Assembly (NCBI GenBank): GCA_003105305.1
Contig: PQAQ01000185.1
Span: 1 to 5,678 of the forward strand
Length of the DNA stretch: 5,678 nucleotides
Reading direction: 5' to 3'
Origin: Candidatus Methylomirabilota bacterium
GTDB taxonomy: Bacteria; Methylomirabilota; Methylomirabilia; Methylomirabilales; Methylomirabilaceae
Position numbers and translations under genes: made by a program. The notes below the pieces were generated by a model that saw only the letters and a program-made list of their open reading frames with translations, searched no databases and was not told the DNA's origin. The first letter of the stretch is position 1. Each line of letters opens with the position of its first letter. Below, piece after piece: positions 1 through 4,124 of this stretch.

Positions 1-136
1 TCTGGGAGACCCTAACGTCGCCTTCCTAGCCATCAGCCCCCAGACCTTTCGGCAGCGACGACCCTATTCGCGATGACTTCCCGCCGGGATCGTGGGCCGA
101 TAGATGGGCGACCCAATACAAGTCGCCGCGTTTCAT
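1..136 (-). pseudogene. Frameshifted MazF-like toxin, N-terminal part, running off the window
   Basis: Reading down from an ATG at 136-134, the frame gives MKRGDLYWVAHLSAHDP, a typical opening of MazF/PemK-family endoribonuclease toxins (basic residue, then RGD and an aromatic-rich first strand). After about residue 24 (near base 65) the family's expected run of valines followed by Ser-Arg-Gln is not in this frame. Val-Val-Ala-Ala appears in one neighbouring frame and Cys-Arg-Lys in another, and the original frame stops at TAG 28-26 after only 36 residues, against about 110 in an intact MazF. I infer at least one and probably two indels, so the toxin should be dead. Its ATG overlaps the stop of an upstream antitoxin-like tail (ATGA), the usual antitoxin-toxin coupling. 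Anything left of base 1 cannot be seen, and family assignment rests on the N-terminus only. Confidence 0.55.
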
Positions 137-210
137 AGCGGTACTTGGTACGCCAGGACGTCCGTAGCTTCTTGATTGAGGAAGTCAGCCCGACGATCTG
201 ACCTATCTGT
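133..210 (-). pseudogene. C-terminal tail of a probable antitoxin, coupled to the MazF-like start
   Basis: This is a 25-codon open stretch after an in-frame TAA (213-211). It ends ADFLNQEATDVLAYQVPL at TGA 135-133 and overlaps the following toxin ATG by the tetranucleotide ATGA. The acidic-helical tail followed by translational coupling to a MazF start is how antitoxins of these modules usually end. No start codon, ribosome binding site or DNA-binding domain lies upstream; that space (211-244) leads straight into the end of another toxin scrap. I read it as the truncated end of a second antitoxin gene. The antitoxin identity is an inference from position and overlap, because the peptide itself carries no diagnostic motif. 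Confidence 0.4.
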
Positions 211-244
211 TTACAGTCCGAGAGACACGCCGCACCTCTTCTTA

Positions 245-353
245 TCAAGGCAACATTCCGATAGCGATTTGGATGGCCTGTTCGACCTGCCGCATGAGAG
301 ACGGGCTGATCGTCCCAGCAAAAGGACCGCACGCCGAGGGAACGCCATGGAGA
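245..353 (-). pseudogene. MazF-like toxin remnant (C-terminal end only) behind the intact antitoxin
   Basis: Immediately after the antitoxin stop (356-354), a shifted frame reads GVPSAC and then GTISPSLMRQVEQAIQIAIG, ending at TGA 247-245. MazF/PemK toxins end with a Gly-Thr-(Leu/Ile)-Ser segment followed by a helix of the form M-x-x-V-x-x-A-(L/I)-x-x-A-(L/I)-G, which this matches closely. The Gly-x-Pro-Ser piece resembles the loop that lies some 20 residues earlier in the family, so an internal deletion seems to have joined them. About 35 of an expected ~110 residues remain, with no start codon of its own. The catalytic N-terminal half is missing, so the product cannot be active. The position, directly behind the ribbon-helix-helix antitoxin gene, is that of its original toxin. 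Confidence 0.6.
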
Positions 354-635
354 CTATTTATCCCACAGACGTCGGGCCGAACGGGCGGCTGCCAGGGACC
401 ACTGCTGATCCTCTTTCAACTCATCCTCGGGAAGGGCGCCATAATATTGCGCCACCTGACGTTCGAGCTCCCGTTGAGCGTGGTCGTGCAGCCATTGGCG
501 GAGGGCTTCCTCGACCAGTTGGCTGCGAGAGCCGGCCTCGGGCGAACTGAGGACGGCGTCCAGTTGACGGACCACGTCAGGACTCAGCGTAACAGTGACC
601 TTGGATTTGCGCGCGTGCGCTGTCGCAGTAGGCAT
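354..635 (-). CDS. Ribbon-helix-helix (CopG/MetJ-type) antitoxin, now orphaned
   Basis: This 93-residue protein has a basic start (MPTATAHARKSK), then VTVTLSPDVVRQLDAVL (residues ~13-29) and SRSQLVEEALRQWL (~36-49). That is the strand-helix-helix plan of ribbon-helix-helix repressors, which dimerise and bind a palindromic operator through the paired strands. The C-terminal ~40 residues are charged, and the ending EDQQWSLAAARSARRLWDK is the kind of tail that neutralises a MazF toxin. Such antitoxins repress their own operon. The start at 635 is fixed by AGGAGGT five bases upstream, and a good promoter with an overlapping palindrome lies just before it. Only a scrap of the cognate toxin follows, so the gene may persist as a stand-alone regulator or as an antidote to a toxin elsewhere. 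The reading frame shows no damage. Confidence 0.85.
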   Translation of the reverse strand: MPTATAHARKSKVTVTLSPDVVRQLDAVLSSPEAGSRSQLVEEALRQWLHDHAQRELERQVAQYYGALPEDELKEDQQWSLAAARSARRLWDK

Positions 636-640
636 AACGC

Positions 641-647
641 ACCTCCT
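641..647 (-). promoter_or_regulatory. Ribosome binding site of the RHH antitoxin
   Basis: On the minus strand AGGAGGT lies five bases before the ATG at 635. It is a near-perfect Shine-Dalgarno sequence and decides the start. Its preservation suggests the antitoxin is still translated. Confidence 0.8.
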
Positions 648-654
648 AACAGGC

Positions 655-672
655 TTATCTTTAATAAGATAA
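655..672. promoter_or_regulatory. Palindromic operator candidate for the RHH antitoxin
   Basis: TTATCTT and AAGATAA form perfect seven-base arms around a four-base centre. The dyad overlaps the -10 box (669-674) and ends 19 bases before the antitoxin ATG, where an autorepressor would block RNA polymerase. It is far more AT-rich than its surroundings. Ribbon-helix-helix antitoxins commonly bind such inverted repeats in their own promoter. That this protein binds here is inference. Confidence 0.55.
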
Positions 673-697
673 TATACTCGACGGGAGTGAGGGTCAA
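669..697 (-). promoter_or_regulatory. Sigma-70-type promoter of the RHH antitoxin
   Basis: The minus strand carries TTGACC (697-692), a 17-base spacer and TATTAT (674-669). Each box differs from consensus at one position. The short leader then holds the operator dyad and the AGGAGGT site. Confidence 0.65.
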
Positions 698-713
698 GCC
701 GAACTCTCCGACA

Positions 714-771
714 CAGTCACGCCTTGACCACCTTGTCCGGGGGGATGCCTTTGAAGGCGTTTCGTGTATCC
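714..771 (-). repeat. Direct repeat copy 1: duplicated 3' end of the dehydrogenase gene
   Basis: These 58 bases match 1742-1799 at 55 positions with no gaps (constant offset 1028). The differences are at 721, 765 and 768. Outside these limits the copies diverge quickly. Copy 2 is the true end of the intact nucleotide-sugar dehydrogenase gene. Confidence 0.9.
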
Positions 772-774
772 CCA
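717..774 (-). pseudogene. 17-codon C-terminal remnant of a nucleotide-sugar dehydrogenase
   Basis: The minus-strand frame reads DTRNAFKGIPPDKVVKA and stops at TGA 719-717. The intact enzyme at 1745-3067 ends DTRNAFKGIPPDKVVKV. Asp-Thr-Arg-Asn is the conserved last strand of UDP-glucose/UDP-GlcNAc dehydrogenases. Two of the three base differences are silent (GAT/GAC and ACA/ACG), while the third changes the last residue (Ala/Val). Nothing of the enzyme is recognisable upstream of the Asp, so this is the tail of a duplicated or paralogous gene whose body has been lost. Confidence 0.75.
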
Positions 775-819
775 ACAGAGGGTTATTCGGACTAACGGGA
801 CGCTCAGGCGCAATCCATC

Positions 820-1012
820 TCAGCGGATCGCCGCTTCTATGACCTTGTCGGCGATCGTTTCCCAGTCGGATCGGGCCGCCGAGAGATAGTGGAAGGTAAA
901 ATAGTGGGCCGGCTCGTGGGTCAGCAGGGTCCGGTCATAGTGAGGGATCGGGATCTTGTTCGCATGGGGGATGTACAGCGCGAGGGCGAAGGAGTGAGGC
1001 AGCGGCGGGACC
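820..1012 (-). pseudogene. C-terminal fragment of an unidentified protein
   Basis: A minus-strand frame without a start codon runs about 63 codons to TGA 822-820. It includes PHSFALALYIPHANKIPIPH, then YDRTLLTHEPAHYFTFHYL, and ends SDWETIADKVIEAAIR. Third codon positions are overwhelmingly G or C, as in the intact genes here, and the final amphipathic helix looks like a natural C-terminus, so this was once coding sequence. The upstream side is cut off where the PIN toxin gene ends (its TAG is at 1015-1013): the frame meets TAA within a few codons. The piece is rich in His, Tyr and Pro. I do not recognise the family. A polysaccharide-related protein is plausible from the setting only. Confidence 0.5.
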
Positions 1013-1444
1013 CTATGGCGTTATTATGTCGAGGCCCTCTTCAGCCGCTATCTTACAAAGCCGTCGGTCTGATGAGACAAAAGTCAGGTTACCACGCGTG
1101 AAGTTTAAGGCGATCGCAAGCTGAATGCTATCGACGGGCTTCATGTATCGTTTCAGGATCAGGTCCTCCGCTTTGATAATATCTTCCGCGGTTATGTCGA
1201 GGATCGTGATGCCGAGGGCGCCGATGTCTTGGTAAAAGAACCCCCTTTGCTGCAGGAACTGGCCTTCGGCGGTGATTCGATCCACTTCAAAGAGCCTTCT
1301 GAGGTTCGATATGATTTCGATGATGGTTATGGAGGAGATAAAAACCGGCCGGTCGGATGCTTTGAGAATCTGGGAGACAAGGACTGTTCCTTTCTCTGGC
1401 TGGTATCGCTTGAATAGTGCGCTGGTGTCGACGAAATACGACAT
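1013..1444 (-). CDS. PIN-domain ribonuclease toxin (VapC-like)
   Basis: This 143-residue protein has the typical PIN-domain length. It opens MSYFVDTSALFKRY, the hallmark first strand carrying the first catalytic aspartate (D6). It continues with E43 in ITIIEIISNLRR, D105 in KPVDSIQLAIAL and D126 in FVSSDRRL. Together these are the four acidic residues that bind the metal in PIN nucleases. VapC-type toxins cut RNA, usually tRNA or rRNA, and stop translation until neutralised by their antitoxin. The gene lies three bases behind a 57-residue partner gene, in the antitoxin-first order usual for such modules. Codons are visibly more AT-rich than those of the dehydrogenase upstream, which suggests acquisition by transfer. 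No damage is seen, so it is likely active. The RNA target cannot be told from sequence. Confidence 0.88.
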   Translation of the reverse strand: MSYFVDTSALFKRYQPEKGTVLVSQILKASDRPVFISSITIIEIISNLRRLFEVDRITAEGQFLQQRGFFYQDIGALGITILDITAEDIIKAEDLILKRYMKPVDSIQLAIALNFTRGNLTFVSSDRRLCKIAAEEGLDIITP

Positions 1445-1447
1445 CGG

Positions 1448-1621
1448 CTATCGTTTTTCTCTTTCTTCAATAACCCTCTTGGAAAGAGAAATCCCGATCC
1501 CAGACAGACTCCGTTGCATGTCCTTTAATGTCATATCTGAATGCCCCAGTTTCTTGAGATGGCGGTGAATCCTAGAGCTTATATGCGGCTGTCCTGTAAC
1601 CTTTGCAAGGGCTTTCGCCAT
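1448..1621 (-). CDS. Small (57 aa) probable antitoxin partner of the PIN toxin
   Basis: ATG at 1621-1619 follows GGAGGT by about ten bases, and the frame runs 57 codons to TAG 1450-1448. The PIN toxin ATG comes three bases later, so the two are clearly co-transcribed and probably translationally coupled. The protein starts MAKALAKVTGQPHISSRIHR, is strongly basic in its first half, contains a Met/Leu-rich middle (MTLKDMQRSLSGIGISL) and ends in a charged helix SKRVIEEREKR. I do not recognise a standard VapB, AbrB, Phd or RHH fold in it. The antitoxin role is inferred from size, order, spacing and the toxin partner. It is short enough to be missed by common ORF length cut-offs. Confidence 0.72.
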   Translation of the reverse strand: MAKALAKVTGQPHISSRIHRHLKKLGHSDMTLKDMQRSLSGIGISLSKRVIEEREKR

Positions 1622-1649
1622 GGTATGAGTACCTCCTCTCTTTAGTACG

Positions 1650-1679
1650 AATTTATCAGGACAAGAACGCTACGGTCAA
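1650..1679 (-). promoter_or_regulatory. Promoter of the PIN toxin-antitoxin pair
   Basis: On the minus strand TTGACC (1679-1674) is followed after 17 or 18 bases by ATAAAT/TAAATT (1656-1650). This is a fair sigma-70 match about 30 bases before the antitoxin start. It sits between the dehydrogenase stop and the module, so the pair need not depend on the upstream gene. I see no strong operator palindrome. Confidence 0.5.
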
Positions 1680-1741
1680 GTTCTCTGACGCCCAAGTAGT
1701 GCGTTGAAAAGGATTCCGGTCAAGCGCTTTCCGGTGAGAGG

Positions 1742-1799
1742 CAGTCACACCTTGACCACCTTGTCCGGGGGGATGCCTTTGAAGGCGTTTCGCGTGTCC
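1742..1799 (-). repeat. Direct repeat copy 2: 3' end of the intact dehydrogenase gene
   Basis: This is the partner of the repeat at 714-771, with 55 of 58 bases identical. It covers the last 17 codons, the stop codon and three bases beyond. Confidence 0.9.
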
Positions 1800-3067
1800 A
1801 CGATCAGGGGGGCGTGCTCGCGGATCAGGTCGAGGTCGAATGCGGCGTGGTTCGTGACCAACACGACCGCATCCTGTGTCTGGAGGGTCTCGGCCGTCAG
1901 GGGCAGCGCGGTCAGATCCAGATCGGGATAGTGGCGGTGGCCATAACACCGTGGGACGTGGGGGTCTGAGTAATTCACATGGGCGCCCTGCTGCCGAAGC
2001 AAGGTCAGGATCTCCAATGCCGGGCTTTCCCGCTGATCGTCAATATCCGGTTTGTAGGCCACCCCCAGGACCAGGATCGTGGCGCCGTTCAGAGACTTTT
2101 CTCGTGCGTTCAGCGCCTCGACGACCTTTCCCACCACCCAGGTCGGCATCGCATGGTTGATCTCGCCGGCCAGCTCGATGAAGTGGGTCGTCATCCCGTA
2201 CTCGCGCGCCTTCCAGGTCAGATAGAAGGGGTCGATCGGGATGCAGTGTCCGCCAAGGCCCGGTCCCGGATAGAAGGCCTGAAAGCCGAACGGCTTGGTG
2301 GCGGCGGCGTCGATCGCCTCCCAGATGTCGATGCCCATCCGGTCGGCAAGCATCTTTAACTCATTGACCAGCGCGATATTGACCGACCGGTAGATATTTT
2401 CCAGGAGCTTGGTCATTTCGGCCACCCTGGGCGAGGAGACCCGGATCACCTTGGAGACCACCGTCGCGTACAGCGTCTCTCCCAGCTCGCCGCAGGCGTC
2501 CGTGACCCCTCCGAGCACCTTGGGGATGGTGGCCAATCCGAAGCGCGCATTGCCGGGGTCTTCCCGCTCCGGCGAGAACACCAAAAAGACATCCTCCCCA
2601 GCCTTCAGGCCTTTTGCCTCAAAGCGCGGCAGCAGGATCTCTTCGGTCGTGCCGGGATAGGTGGTGCTCTCCAGGCAGATCAGTTGGCCGACTCGCAGGG
2701 TGCGGGCGATGGCGTCCGCCGTCTGCGTGACATACTGAAGGTCCGGGTTGCGATGGCGCGTGAGCGGCGTCGGGACACACACCAGCAGCGCGTCGGCCTC
2801 CCCAAGGCGGGTGAAGTCCGAGGTTGCCTCAAACCGACCCGAGCAGGGCAGGGCGGAGATTCGTTCCGCCGGCAGGTGCCGGATATAGCTGTCGCCGGCG
2901 TTCAGCCGCTTGACCTTGTGGGGATCGATATCGAATCCCAGTACGCGAAAACCGACCTCCCAGAATCGTACGACCGCGGGCAGCCCCACATACCCCAGGC
3001 CGATGATGCCCACCGTGTAGTCCCGCCGTCCGATGCGATCCTTCAGGTGCGGGATGCGCAATGTCAT
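1745..3067 (-). CDS. wbpA: UDP-N-acetyl-D-glucosamine 6-dehydrogenase (WbpA-like nucleotide-sugar dehydrogenase)
   Basis: The predicted enzyme has 440 residues, a normal length for the family. It oxidises the C6 hydroxyl of a UDP-N-acetylhexosamine to the carboxylate with two NAD+, making a uronic-acid donor for surface glycans in the cytoplasm. The N-terminal Rossmann fold shows GIIGLGYVGLP (residues 20-30) and FDIDPHKV; CVPTPL (97-102) and FSPERE (164-169) follow. The central substrate domain has AEMTKLLEN with K220, and GPGLGGHCIPIDPFYLTWK (268-286) with catalytic C275. The C-terminal domain opens VLGVAYKPDIDDQRESPALE and ends DTRNAFKG. The wording around the active cysteine resembles WbpA/UDP-GlcNAc dehydrogenases more than UDP-glucose dehydrogenases, but WecC-type specificity for ManNAc remains possible. 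I chose ATG 3067 because AAAGGA lies just upstream; an in-frame ATG at 3094 would add nine residues without a better site. Confidence 0.88.
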   Translation of the reverse strand: MTLRIPHLKDRIGRRDYTVGIIGLGYVGLPAVVRFWEVGFRVLGFDIDPHKVKRLNAGDSYIRHLPAERISALPCSGRFEATSDFTRLGEADALLVCVPTPLTRHRNPDLQYVTQTADAIARTLRVGQLICLESTTYPGTTEEILLPRFEAKGLKAGEDVFLVFSPEREDPGNARFGLATIPKVLGGVTDACGELGETLYATVVSKVIRVSSPRVAEMTKLLENIYRSVNIALVNELKMLADRMGIDIWEAIDAAATKPFGFQAFYPGPGLGGHCIPIDPFYLTWKAREYGMTTHFIELAGEINHAMPTWVVGKVVEALNAREKSLNGATILVLGVAYKPDIDDQRESPALEILTLLRQQGAHVNYSDPHVPRCYGHRHYPDLDLTALPLTAETLQTQDAVVLVTNHAAFDLDLIREHAPLIVDTRNAFKGIPPDKVVKV

Positions 3068-3162
3068 CGCGTGTCCTTTCCCCTTACGACACAACGGCGA
3101 CTGCCGGCGCCGTGAAGGCTCAATGACTGTGTCACACGTGTCCTGATTATTCCCGACAGAAA

Positions 3163-3192
3163 ATTATCGCAATCAGAGTAACATCCCGACAA
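3163..3192 (-). promoter_or_regulatory. Possible promoter of the dehydrogenase gene
   Basis: On the minus strand TTGTCG (3192-3187), an 18-base spacer and GATAAT (3168-3163) form a reasonable sigma-70 pair. They leave a leader of roughly 90 bases before the ATG at 3067. An alternative pair, TTGCGA with TAATCA, lies slightly downstream and is weaker. Confidence 0.35.
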
Positions 3193-3400
3193 TGAGGTCG
3201 GCAATGGCGAACACGCTGTCGGCACAATCAGCAAACCGGCGCCTCGACGGTATCGACAAACCGCTGCCAGGAGCATCGCGTGCGGGCGCTCCTAATCCCC
3301 TCAAGAGAAGCCGCTTTCCGCGGTTCGCGAAAAAATCTCAGGATTGCACGACCAGCTTTGCGAAAAATACTACCAGCGATGATTATGATCGGCGTATACT

Positions 3401-3437
3401 CGCTCTCGAGCGGCATCTCGCGCAGGCAGGGCCTGCC
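3401..3437. repeat. Two short dyads just after a -10-like box
   Basis: CGCTC-TC-GAGCG (3401-3412) starts directly after TATACT. GGCAGG-G-CCTGCC (3425-3437) follows 12 bases later. Both have perfect arms of five or six bases. They could be operators or small leader hairpins; neither is followed by a U-tract, so they are not typical terminators. Confidence 0.35.
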
Positions 3438-3473
3438 CTTGATGCTGAATTCGTTTATCATGCGGGGAAAACC

Positions 3474-3493
3474 GGCAATATTGCCAATGGCAA
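3474..3493. repeat. Overlapping palindromes in the leader of the exported-protein gene
   Basis: GGCAATATTGCC (3474-3485) is a perfect 12-base palindrome. Its right arm TTGCC (3481-3485) also pairs with GGCAA at 3489-3493, giving TTGCCAATGGCAA. The two pairings are mutually exclusive. The site lies about 40 bases before the ATG at 3532, where an operator or a switching hairpin could sit. No regulator is identified. Confidence 0.4.
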
Positions 3494-3518
3494 CGGTAAC
3501 CTGGAAAGAGCTGGAGAG

Positions 3519-3524
3519 AGGAGG
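3519..3524 (+). promoter_or_regulatory. Ribosome binding site that fixes the start of the exported protein
   Basis: AGGAGG lies seven bases before ATG 3532. The reading frame is open back to 3280, but only the 3532 start has this site and places the signal peptide at the very N-terminus. Confidence 0.7.
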
Positions 3525-3531
3525 AAGGGTG

Positions 3532-4092
3532 ATGACCGTTCGACTGAAACTCTATGGCGTAATTGGATTCGCGCTGCTGATCTTGATGACCTCGATGGTG
3601 ATAGCCGCTCCGGTGTTCGCGAAAGACATGCCCGCATGGAAGGGTAGCGGGGGGATGCGACCCGTTGACAAGAAGGGGTTACCTCGCAGCCTATCGACAA
3701 TGCCAAACCTCATTGTTGCCCCTAGCGAGGGGGTCATCGGGGCGTTTACCGCCATACCCGTGGGTGACAGCATTGAGGACGCTATACTGGCCGGACGCAA
3801 TATCTTCTCGACGGCAGAGACGATCGAATTCGACGGGCTCCTGTTTGAAACAGGGATGGCCGGAACCAGCGTTGAGTTCTGGGTGTACCTGTTCGACATA
3901 AGGGGCCAATTATTAACCGTTGGGTATGGTTTTGATGCGAGCGCCCCGTCGGACAAAACGGCGTTCTATCTTCAAAAGGACGCCGGAACGACTCCGCCCG
4001 GTTTTTACAAGTGGCTGATGGAGTTCCATGACGCCTTCGGGAACTACTTTGTCACGCCGATCCAAACCTTCCAGGTCGTGGGGGTTTTGTAA
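3532..4092 (+). CDS. Exported protein of unknown function
   Basis: This 186-residue protein begins with a clear signal peptide: MTVRLKLYG, a hydrophobic core (IGFALLILMTSMVIAA, ~11-26) and APVFA|KD, a good signal peptidase I site after residue 30. The mature part (~156 residues) opens with a Lys/Gly/Pro-rich linker (to ~55). It then looks like an all-beta, immunoglobulin-like domain: alternating hydrophobic strands such as TIEFDGLLFE, SVEFWVYLFDIRGQLLTVGY and a C-terminal FVTPIQTFQVVGVL. There are no cysteines in the mature part, no membrane anchor and no sorting signal. I recognise no family. It is alone on its strand, converging with the glycosyltransferase gene 32 bases after its stop, so it is transcribed independently. 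A periplasmic or secreted role near the surface-glycan genes is only suggested by position. Confidence 0.75.
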   Translation: MTVRLKLYGVIGFALLILMTSMVIAAPVFAKDMPAWKGSGGMRPVDKKGLPRSLSTMPNLIVAPSEGVIGAFTAIPVGDSIEDAILAGRNIFSTAETIEFDGLLFETGMAGTSVEFWVYLFDIRGQLLTVGYGFDASAPSDKTAFYLQKDAGTTPPGFYKWLMEFHDAFGNYFVTPIQTFQVVGVL

Positions 4093-4124
4093 TCGCCTTC
4101 TCGCCCATGGCCGACTCGCGCGCC

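Larger units (their letters stand above)
3193..3531. other. Non-coding stretch ahead of the exported-protein gene
   Basis: I see no convincing gene here. Open frames on both strands have poor composition, no ribosome binding site and no recognisable motif. The right half is locally AT-rich and holds TATGAT (3384-3389) and TATACT (3395-3400), which resemble -10 boxes but lack a well-spaced -35 box. A group of short dyads follows between 3401 and 3493. It most likely contains the promoter and leader of the plus-strand gene at 3532. Confidence 0.5.

Noticed and set aside
33..332. 99-codon minus-strand open frame
   Set aside because: It crosses both MazF remnants in the wrong frame for each, has no ribosome binding site and no family motif. 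The MKRGDLYWVA and GTISPSLMRQVEQ signals lie in other frames.
273..842. 189-codon plus-strand open frame
   Set aside because: It is antisense to the RHH antitoxin and the dehydrogenase remnant, both of which have clear protein signatures. The frame is a product of GC-rich composition.
1716..1734. Dyad around AAGCGCTT behind the dehydrogenase stop
   Set aside because: It is only an eight-base palindrome with mismatched flanks and no T-tract, so neither a terminator nor an operator can be supported.
714..1799. Composite transposon or insertion sequence bounded by the 58-base repeats
   Set aside because: The repeats are the coding end of a dehydrogenase gene. No transposase, terminal inverted repeats or short target duplications are visible.
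3192..3647. Plus-strand 151-codon frame and the upstream extension of the 3532 gene to 3280
   Set aside because: Neither has a ribosome binding site, composition is poor, and the AGGAGG plus signal peptide at 3532 explain the true gene.
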